Origin: Candidatus Aenigmatarchaeota archaeon
GTDB taxonomy: Archaea > Aenigmatarchaeota > Aenigmatarchaeia > CG10238-14
Direction: 5' to 3'
DNA: 10,798 nt
Assembly (NCBI GenBank): GCA_017608955.1
Contig: JAFCEW010000010.1
Location: 1 to 10,798, forward strand
Shown: positions 5,742 through 10,798 of the stretch, piece after piece
Position numbering within the stretch: the stretch's first letter is position 1
Layout: each line of letters opens with the position of its first letter
The notes under the pieces: model-generated
What the model was told of the DNA's origin: nothing
Seen by the model: the letters and a program-made list of their open reading frames with translations, nothing else
Database searches by the model: none
Translations under genes and position numbers: made by a program

Positions 5742-7310
5742 TTATCTCAATTCTTCTTTTTTCCATTCTTCTGGTCTTTTTCCTCTACCCAGTGCTGCTT
5801 TTCCTAAAAATGTATGCTCTTCTTCTGGATGTGTTATTAGACCTTTTAACGGATCAAACGCATGTTCAAATACAATATTCCATTGTCTTCTAAATGAATG
5901 CATACTTGTTTCTCCGACTCCAAAAAAGTCATCTGGCAATTTATCTGGTGGAGTATCTTTTTCTAAATATTCCACTATTTTTCTTAATACACCAATACTT
6001 TTTTGAATAGGATCCTTTCCTCCTCCTCTTTCGAATATAAGATAACCTGATTTAAATCCTTTTTTTCTTAATTCATATAATCTCTTATAGATATAGAGCT
6101 GCTGATCAGATCCTGCTGGGATTGGCATATGAGCAGGTTGCAAAGAAATAGGCCATCCCAGATGAAGGACTTTCACAAAAGATGCCATACCATCTGGTAT
6201 TTCTTTAATTTCTTGCTCTGGATCAATATCTGCCCCCAGCATATGTTCAAAGTCCATTGTAACACCGAAATATTTAGATGGAATTTGTTTTGACAAATAT
6301 ATCATATGTAATGGTCTTGACAGACGCATTAGCTTTTCATATCCTTTCATTGCCATACCTGTTTCAAAAACAAAATACAGCTTATAAATTTCCAGGAGTT
6401 GCTTTGGATCATCATATATTTGACCAGAAGGACATGTCTCTGGATTAAAATGTCCCCAGATATATTTAGAAGCAACTGCAGGTACCCATTTATCTTCATG
6501 TTTTTCTCTAAATTCTTTATCCTCTATAGTGTTATTTTCGCCAGCTATGTTTATCCATAATGGATCCTTATTTCGTTCCATCCATTTCGCTGTTATATAG
6601 TAAGCAAGTCTTTCAGCACCATAAGTTTGCGTGTTTGATGAAACAAGTCTCATAATATGTTCTTTTACTTCTTCTTTTGCTTTTAATTCTATATCTTTAA
6701 GATCTTTTTCTGAAAATTCTTTTTTCCCCTGTAACATCATTCTTTCCATTATCCGTTGTTTGAAATAACCCATATCAGGAATATCTCTCATATTTTTAAT
6801 AAAATCTTGATTTAATATCCAATCGAATACCCAATCCTTTTCTTGTTCCAAGAAATCTTTAAATGGTCTTCCCCATATATCAACCAAATCAAATGGCTGG
6901 AATTCTCTCCATAACAATAAAAATGGCAATGACTCACTTGCGTGTAATAAGAAATATTCTGCTCCTATTTCGCCAGCACCTTTTAATGAATCTAATAATC
7001 TTTCATGAGATCTTTTATAATCGTCCATGATTGCAGAATCCAAACGTAATGGAACTTCTCTTCCACCCATTGCATATGATTCTCCATGAATTCCAAATCT
7101 TATACCCAGTTGTTTTAACCTTTTTATTTTTTCTTGTAATCCTGGTTCTTTGAATTCTGTAACAGACTCTAGATCTATTTGAGTAAATTCAACCCCTTTT
7201 AATGCACCATAGAATGCTTTTTGCGATATTCCCGCATATGCAATTCTTTCTTCTGGTTGTGCTGCTCCAAAAAGTCCTGAAGAAACTCCAATTGTATATT
7301 GTTTATTCAT
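5742..7310 (-). CDS. Xylose-isomerase-like / AP-endonuclease-2-like TIM-barrel metalloprotein
   Basis: A 522-residue protein with the sugar isomerase / endonuclease IV type TIM-barrel pattern. Likely barrel strands carry FGIHGES (H75), YFLLHASES (H123), FVFETG (E316), GVTMDFEH (D353, H356), VLHLGWP (H383) and YLIFERGG (E427). E316, D353, H383 and E427 match the usual E-D-H-E metal-binding set, so the centre looks intact. Members of the fold are usually about 270-320 residues; the extra length is mainly a charged, tryptophan-rich helical insertion (about residues 135-275) and a C-terminal extension (about 455-522). No substrate can be named: neither a sugar nor an abasic site in DNA is indicated. 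It starts 4 nt after the stop of the 590-residue gene, with AGGT overlapping that stop (7317-7320), so the two are translationally coupled and probably work together. Confidence 0.75.
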   Translation of the reverse strand: MNKQYTIGVSSGLFGAAQPEERIAYAGISQKAFYGALKGVEFTQIDLESVTEFKEPGLQEKIKRLKQLGIRFGIHGESYAMGGREVPLRLDSAIMDDYKRSHERLLDSLKGAGEIGAEYFLLHASESLPFLLLWREFQPFDLVDIWGRPFKDFLEQEKDWVFDWILNQDFIKNMRDIPDMGYFKQRIMERMMLQGKKEFSEKDLKDIELKAKEEVKEHIMRLVSSNTQTYGAERLAYYITAKWMERNKDPLWINIAGENNTIEDKEFREKHEDKWVPAVASKYIWGHFNPETCPSGQIYDDPKQLLEIYKLYFVFETGMAMKGYEKLMRLSRPLHMIYLSKQIPSKYFGVTMDFEHMLGADIDPEQEIKEIPDGMASFVKVLHLGWPISLQPAHMPIPAGSDQQLYIYKRLYELRKKGFKSGYLIFERGGGKDPIQKSIGVLRKIVEYLEKDTPPDKLPDDFFGVGETSMHSFRRQWNIVFEHAFDPLKGLITHPEEEHTFLGKAALGRGKRPEEWKKEELR

Positions 7311-7314
7311 AAAA

Positions 7315-9087
7315 TTACCTATATTCTATTTGAACAGAACTTGGTACTCCACCAGCTTTTTTTAACCATAAATCAATATCTCTGAAAGCAATACCAGGTG
7401 CTCTTTGCATCATTTTTGTCATTCTCTGTTGCATTAATTTTTCATAAGGCCCTGGATAAGCAATCATTAATTTTATTCCAAATGAATCTACAAATTTTGC
7501 AATTTTTTCCCTCAAATCTTTTACAATATCTTTTGTTTTTTCAACTTTTTCTGTGACTTGTTTTTTTGGTATTTTTTGTTTTTTTTCTTCTGCATAAATC
7601 TCAGGATATGTTTGTTCAAGTATATCTTGTGTTTTTTTAACTATATTACCTACTTTTGCTGATTCTCCTATAAACAAAGAAATATCTTGTTCTGCTTTTT
7701 TATTTCTGGCTGTAACTTCTAATAATCTTCCTATAATTATATTTTGAGTAGAATTATATGCTTTCATTGGTTGAATCCATATATCCTCAAATAAAGAACC
7801 ATCTGGTGATTTTATAACAGTTCTCATTACTGGTAGTTGAACAAAAACAAAATATGGACTATATGGCCATCTAAATCCCATTTTAGTTCCTGTTTGTTGT
7901 GCTGTTCTTAAAGGATGTAAATAATGTTCATTAAGCTCTTTTACTACATTATAAATATCCATTGTAGTTATTTTTACTCCATATCCTTTTATAGGATCTT
8001 CTATTTGCTCTATTATTTTTCTAACCCATTTATCAACTATAGGTTTTACAGGAAGAGCTGGTATATCTTTTTTTCCTTGTTTTTTTAATTCTTTAATTTC
8101 ATCTTGATTAAATCCTGCTTCTTTTAATGTATATGTATCATAACTTTCTCTTGGTGCTTTAAACACCTCTTCAACAACAAATGGTTTCCATGCCCATATT
8201 TCATATGTATCTATAGACATTGCTTGAGCATGCGGATGAAACCATGCTATTCTATTTAACATTGCTCTTCCTTCTGGTGTTTCTCTTATTTCTTTTATTG
8301 CTTTGTATCTTGATATCAAAGGTCTCAAATCGTCTATATATTCTTTTATAGATCTTCTCCTTGCCTCTAGTAATGTCTTTAAATTTTTATATCTTGATTT
8401 TACAGTTGGAAAAAATAATTTATCTCTCCATTCTTTGAAGAGTTTATTTTTTGTTGTCAGTATAACTGCTTCTGCTTTTGTTATCCCTATTTTTTTTTGA
8501 ATTTTTTCTGGAGTATCATCTTCATCAGAAAGAGCAAGAAAATCTGCGATTATAGTTGACCATCTTGGTGCTATTGATCTTAAAGATACCCCTTCACCAG
8601 TATGTATGTCTATAGTATCAACAAACATTGCTCTTATTGTATGCATTGCTCTTTTTTCTGCTTCTTTGTCTTCTTCAGCTTGTGCTTTTTTCCATTCTTG
8701 AAAATAATCAAGATATTCTTTATATTTTCTTACATCATGTTCTAAAAGTTCAAAATCTTCAACTGCCTTAGAAACACTCATAAAAGCATTTTTTATTTCT
8801 GCTCCTATTCTTGATTTTTCTCCTATAACTTTATTATAATATTCTGTGAATTGTGGAGAAACTTCTATTGATTCATACATTTTTGTAGATTCATATCCCC
8901 ATCTACCCAATTGAAAAATAAGACCTTCTACTAAACCTGATCCTTGACCAAAAGGAACTGTTAGATCTAATATTTTTTCTGCTTCAAATGGCGCTGCATT
9001 TATTCCTTCACCAGGAAGCATTCTAAACCCTGGTGGTGCATTTTTTACCGCAGGCAAAGGACCAACTGGATATATAATTTCAACCAT
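7315..9087 (-). CDS. Large conserved-looking protein of unknown function
   Basis: A 590-residue protein that I do not recognise. It looks soluble, with no signal peptide or membrane segment. The N-terminus is proline- and glycine-rich (VEIIYPVGPLPAVKNAPPGF, then PGEGINAAPFEAEK and VPFGQGSGLVEG). Residues of about 75-270 are mostly long charged helices. A tryptophan/proline-rich part follows (AWFHPHAQAMSIDTYEIWAW, 281-300), then FRWPYSPYFVFVQLPVMRTV (405-424) with IWIQPMKAYNST. A lysine-rich linker (about 500-525) leads to a compact C-terminal segment with MIAYPGPYEKLMQQRM. The distinctive non-repetitive composition suggests a folded protein under constraint. It is the first large gene of a minus-strand series and is coupled to the TIM-barrel gene, so a partner or substrate adaptor of that enzyme is the best guess. 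A TATA-like AATTTTATT (9112-9120) lies about 28 bp upstream of the ATG, and 32 bp separate it from the small membrane protein gene. Confidence 0.75.
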   Translation of the reverse strand: MVEIIYPVGPLPAVKNAPPGFRMLPGEGINAAPFEAEKILDLTVPFGQGSGLVEGLIFQLGRWGYESTKMYESIEVSPQFTEYYNKVIGEKSRIGAEIKNAFMSVSKAVEDFELLEHDVRKYKEYLDYFQEWKKAQAEEDKEAEKRAMHTIRAMFVDTIDIHTGEGVSLRSIAPRWSTIIADFLALSDEDDTPEKIQKKIGITKAEAVILTTKNKLFKEWRDKLFFPTVKSRYKNLKTLLEARRRSIKEYIDDLRPLISRYKAIKEIRETPEGRAMLNRIAWFHPHAQAMSIDTYEIWAWKPFVVEEVFKAPRESYDTYTLKEAGFNQDEIKELKKQGKKDIPALPVKPIVDKWVRKIIEQIEDPIKGYGVKITTMDIYNVVKELNEHYLHPLRTAQQTGTKMGFRWPYSPYFVFVQLPVMRTVIKSPDGSLFEDIWIQPMKAYNSTQNIIIGRLLEVTARNKKAEQDISLFIGESAKVGNIVKKTQDILEQTYPEIYAEEKKQKIPKKQVTEKVEKTKDIVKDLREKIAKFVDSFGIKLMIAYPGPYEKLMQQRMTKMMQRAPGIAFRDIDLWLKKAGGVPSSVQIEYR

Positions 9088-9119
9088 ATAATAAAATTAG
9101 TTCTCTATGTAATAAAATT

Positions 9120-9281
9120 TTACATCTTTAAAAAATATAATCCGATACCAATAAGGATAAGTCCTATTATAATTCCTGTTGTTGTCATTTGTGGAGCTTG
9201 CATTAGCCTAAAATAAGGAAAAAATATTACAATTGCTCCCCCAAAAGTTATAAGTCCAATTCCTAATAGTTTTGATAACAT
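9120..9281 (-). CDS. 53-residue two-helix membrane protein
   Basis: A short gene read directly from the minus strand. It begins MLSKLLGIGLITFGGAIVIF, has a polar turn with FPYFRLMQAPQMTTTG, and ends in a second hydrophobic helix, GIIIGLILIGIGLYFLKM. Both helices are glycine-spaced, which favours tight packing of a hairpin or oligomer. It starts 4 nt after the stop of the preceding small membrane gene and ends 32 nt before the 590-residue gene, an operon-like arrangement. The general pattern (K-x-L-G near the N-terminus, hairpin, GLxxL at the end) resembles that neighbour, so the two may be paralogues. No family is recognised. Confidence 0.6.
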   Translation of the reverse strand: MLSKLLGIGLITFGGAIVIFFPYFRLMQAPQMTTTGIIIGLILIGIGLYFLKM

Positions 9282-9285
9282 ATTC

Positions 9286-9444
9286 TCAAATATAAGTTAG
9301 TGATTTTAAACCTAAATAAATTAACAATGGTCCTAGTATAAAACTAAATGCAAATGTTGATTCCTTTCCTGTTGTATATAAGCTTAGAATTAAAATACTT
9401 CCTATTATAAAAGATATCATACCTAAGATTTTATTAATGTACAT
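9286..9444 (-). CDS. 52-residue two-helix membrane protein
   Basis: The frame is open to an ATG at 9492, but I prefer the ATG at 9444 (MYINKILGMISFIIGSILIL). The longer form would begin inside the divergent gene's start codon and ribosome binding site, whereas 9444 leaves a 46-bp shared promoter region with a TATA-like TATTAAAA (about 9469-9476) roughly 26-28 bp upstream. Two hydrophobic helices (about residues 6-20 and 30-48) enclose a short polar loop with TTGKESTF. It resembles the next gene in length and layout. Function unknown. Confidence 0.55.
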   Translation of the reverse strand: MYINKILGMISFIIGSILILSLYTTGKESTFAFSFILGPLLIYLGLKSLTYI

Positions 9445-9490
9445 GTTTAAAATAAATATTAAGTAAATTTTAATATCTTTTGGTGAGTAC
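9445..9490. promoter_or_regulatory. Divergent promoter region
   Basis: This 46-bp AT-rich spacer separates the minus-strand small membrane genes from the plus-strand paralogue pair. On the plus strand, TTTAAAATAAATATT (9446-9460) is TATA-like and would give a leader of about 10 nt; GGTGA at 9482-9486 is a strong ribosome binding site four bases before the ATG at 9491. On the minus strand TATTAAAA serves the opposite gene. The two promoters overlap, so their activities may be linked. Confidence 0.5.
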
Positions 9491-10024
9491 ATGCCAATAT
9501 TTGCAAGAACAAAATTAATATTGCAAGATGATTGTTTTGATGTATCTAATCCAGACTTAAAATTAGAATATGTAGGCCCAAATCCTCAAAAAATATATAA
9601 GAAAATAAAAGATACATTTCATACTATTTTTGGTGTGAAAGAAGGTGAAAGAGTTCAAGAAACAGAATATAGCTGGAACAGAGAAGGGGGAAAAGAAGTT
9701 TTTAATGCTAAATGGGAGATCATAAAAGATATGGATAAATATTCTTATTTGGTTTTCAGAATAAAAATGAGTGGATTTGCAGAACAAACAAAAAAAGGAA
9801 AACAAGGAAAAGCTAGTGTTAGTATAGATGGAGTTGTTAGAACTGAATATCCGCAAGATACTTTCTGGGAAAGAAGCATTTTTTATGAATTAGTAAGAGT
9901 TTTCTGGCACAAAACATTTTATCATGACAAAAGATTAGACTATCAGGATCAATGTAAAAATATAATGACTGTATTTTTAAATGAATTAAAGGGATTTTTC
10001 AATCTTTTGCCAGAGAGGATATAA
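9491..10024 (+). CDS. 20-kDa protein of unknown function, first of a paralogous pair
   Basis: A 177-residue soluble protein with no recognised family. It aligns along its whole length with the next gene. Shared elements are QDDC near the start (12-15), a YxGxxP turn with a nearby tyrosine, an aromatic helix, ExxxxWN/D, alternating beta strands (SYLVFRIKMSG, KASVSIDGVVRTEY), and a C-terminal helix with an FY pair, RxDYxD and a cysteine. C15 and C155 are the only cysteines, so a disulfide or joint metal site is possible. The pattern suggests an alpha+beta fold closed by a long C-terminal helix. The start is supported by GGTGA four bases upstream. The stop is directly followed by the ATG of the paralogue, so the two are made together and may form a heteromer. 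Confidence 0.75.
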   Translation: MPIFARTKLILQDDCFDVSNPDLKLEYVGPNPQKIYKKIKDTFHTIFGVKEGERVQETEYSWNREGGKEVFNAKWEIIKDMDKYSYLVFRIKMSGFAEQTKKGKQGKASVSIDGVVRTEYPQDTFWERSIFYELVRVFWHKTFYHDKRLDYQDQCKNIMTVFLNELKGFFNLLPERI

Positions 10025-10540
10025 ATGGCCTCAGTTACAATACAAGATGATTGTCTAGCACCAGAAGGTTATATAAGTTTAAAATATAATGGACTTGCTC
10101 CTTTTAAAGCATATCCTGTTGTTGCTAATTTTATGAGAAGAATCTGGGAAGTTGAAGCAAAAGACTATTGGGAAAGAGAATTTAGATGGGATAACACTTC
10201 TGATCCAAGATCATTCTTTGTAAAAGCATATGTCAACAAAGGAATAGATCAATTTACAAGCGTAACTATAGAAGTTGTAATAGAAGGAAGCCAACCAGCA
10301 GATTTTAACAAGCCTGGTAGTGCAATAATAAAAATGAGTGGTGTTTTGACAACAAAATTTGGTGGCGGAAGTATTTTGCAAGATGCAAGGAATCCAATTT
10401 ATGCTGGATTAGTTTGGCTTTATAATCATTTATTTTATAGAAAACAAAGAAGAGATTATTTAGATATTTGGTGTAAAAGAAGATTATATGAATTAAAAAG
10501 AATATACCAAGAATTTCTAGGAATTACAGAATCTGAATAA
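10025..10540 (+). CDS. 19-kDa protein of unknown function, second of the paralogous pair
   Basis: A 171-residue paralogue of the preceding gene, beginning ASVTIQDDC and following the same order: SLKYNGLAPFKAYP, an aromatic helix ending IWEVEAKDYW, EREFRWD, beta strands (SVTIEVVIEG, SAIIKMSGVLTTKF), then IYAGLVWLYNHLFYRKQRRD and DYLDIWC. C10 and C150 are again the only two cysteines. Overall identity looks low, so the duplication is old and both copies are being kept. The genes abut as TAAATG, and GAGAGGAT (10013-10020) within the end of the first gene is a strong ribosome binding site four bases before this ATG, which indicates coupled translation and probably a fixed ratio of the two products. 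Confidence 0.75.
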   Translation: MASVTIQDDCLAPEGYISLKYNGLAPFKAYPVVANFMRRIWEVEAKDYWEREFRWDNTSDPRSFFVKAYVNKGIDQFTSVTIEVVIEGSQPADFNKPGSAIIKMSGVLTTKFGGGSILQDARNPIYAGLVWLYNHLFYRKQRRDYLDIWCKRRLYELKRIYQEFLGITESE

Positions 10541-10542
10541 AA

Positions 10543-10550
10543 TTTTATAT
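10543..10550 (+). promoter_or_regulatory. TATA box of the 3'-most gene
   Basis: TTTTATAT starts 3 bp after the stop of the preceding gene and is centred 27-28 bp upstream of the ATG at 10574. No ribosome binding site precedes that ATG, so a leaderless transcript is likely and the gene can be expressed apart from the paralogue pair. Confidence 0.65.
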
Positions 10551-10573
10551 TGAAAGAAAATAATTATATTCTT

Positions 10574-10798
10574 ATGGGATTTTTTGATAGATTCAAACGA
10601 AAGAAAAAAACAGATGATTTATTTAGTGATTTGGAAAAATTGGATACAGAAAAAACTCCTAATATAGAAAGTAAAGAAATCAAACAACCGCAAACTCAAG
10701 CATCTTCACAAGCACAATTGTCTCAGAATTCTGATTTTGAGAACATAAAAGCTAAATTAGATTTACTTTTGACAGAAATAGATAGTTTAAAAACACAA
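10574..10798 (+). CDS. Coiled-coil protein with membrane-binding-like N-terminus (3' partial)
   Basis: Only the first 75 residues are in the window. The N-terminus, MGFFDRFKRKKK, is a short amphipathic, basic helix of the kind that sits on the inner membrane face. It is followed by an acidic motif, DDLFSDLEKLD, then a glutamine/serine-rich linker (about residues 27-53), and then the start of a heptad-like helix (FENIKAKLDLLLTEIDSLKT). This order resembles membrane-tethered coiled-coil or scaffold proteins. Archaeal SepF also begins with a similar short helix, but no SepF domain can be seen. The acidic motif loosely resembles the duplicated tail motif of the surface protein at the other end of the window. 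Function unknown. Confidence 0.65.
   Translation, partial: MGFFDRFKRKKKTDDLFSDLEKLDTEKTPNIESKEIKQPQTQASSQAQLSQNSDFENIKAKLDLLLTEIDSLKTQ

Noticed and set aside
5596..6006. Plus-strand frame over the NTase-HEPN start and TIM-barrel end
   Set aside because: It lies opposite two real genes and their promoter, shows low-complexity serine/phenylalanine composition and has no motif.
8303..8500. Plus-strand frame inside the 590-residue gene
   Set aside because: Short antisense shadow without a ribosome binding site or promoter.
9445..9492. Sixteen-residue N-terminal extension of the 52-residue membrane protein
   Set aside because: It would start within the divergent gene's ATG and cover both promoters; the ATG at 9444 gives normal promoter spacing.
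9563..9856. Minus-strand frame inside the first 20-kDa paralogue
   Set aside because: The plus-strand protein is supported by its paralogue and ribosome binding site; the opposite frame is phenylalanine/serine-rich shadow.
10574..10798. Assignment of the last gene as SepF
   Set aside because: Only the short amphipathic start is similar; no SepF core is visible in the 75 residues present.
1..10798. CRISPR array, tRNA, rRNA or insertion sequence
   Set aside because: Reading both strands gave no regularly spaced direct repeats, cloverleaf-like GC-rich segment, rRNA-like region, transposase motif or terminal repeats around a transposase. The only notable distant repeat is the 15-bp motif near promoters.

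Overview
This AT-rich window is archaeal. It encodes ribosomal protein eL33 (L35Ae), a Dph6-type diphthine--ammonia ligase, a COG2522-like archaeal HTH regulator and a PGF-pre-PGF surface protein. Its promoters look archaeal: TATA boxes sit about 26 bp upstream of apparently leaderless ATGs, and genes inside operons carry GGTGA/GTGAT-type ribosome binding sites. Very compact spacing, many 50-70 residue two-helix membrane proteins and several large unrecognised genes suggest a reduced-genome lineage such as DPANN (Pacearchaeota/Woesearchaeota-like). The lineage is an inference; the domain Archaea is fairly secure. I saw no rRNA, tRNA, CRISPR array, insertion sequence or integrase.

Layout. (1) 1-1401 (+) is the 3' part of a heavily sequon-bearing surface protein, with a PGF-pre-PGF domain, an Ig-like domain, a helical stalk, one membrane helix and a cytoplasmic tail with a duplicated acidic motif. 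(2) 1395-2188 (-) holds an HTH regulator with a cysteine-rich tail and an unknown helical protein, each with its own TATA box. A 15-bp motif (14/15 identical, inverted) abuts both TATA boxes and may be an operator. (3) 2287-2502 (+) is a small two-helix membrane protein. (4) 2499-3659 (-) reads eL33, a small membrane protein, then Dph6, as a likely operon. (5) 3721-5699 (-) holds two tandem, paralogous nucleotidyltransferase-HEPN (MNT-HEPN) fusion proteins; only the second keeps the HEPN R-x4-H motif. (6) 5742-9087 (-) holds a 590-residue unknown protein followed, 4 nt later, by a 522-residue metal-binding TIM-barrel protein. (7) 9120-9444 (-) holds two very small, similar two-helix membrane proteins, one of them only 53 residues. 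(8) 9491-10540 (+) holds two tandem paralogues of about 20 kDa that share QDDC and DYxD...C signatures, followed by the start (10574-10798) of a protein with a likely membrane-binding N-terminus and a coiled coil.

How the parts may fit together. Regions 4 and 7 look like ordinary compact archaeal organisation. The part most likely to be undescribed is 3721-10798: a same-strand series of two membrane hairpins, an unknown protein, a TIM barrel and two NTase-HEPN proteins, diverging from a paralogous 20-kDa pair and a membrane-associated coiled-coil protein. Nothing proves that these genes act together. No mobile signature is visible, and housekeeping genes lie directly alongside, so a lineage-specific chromosomal module is as likely as a defence system.
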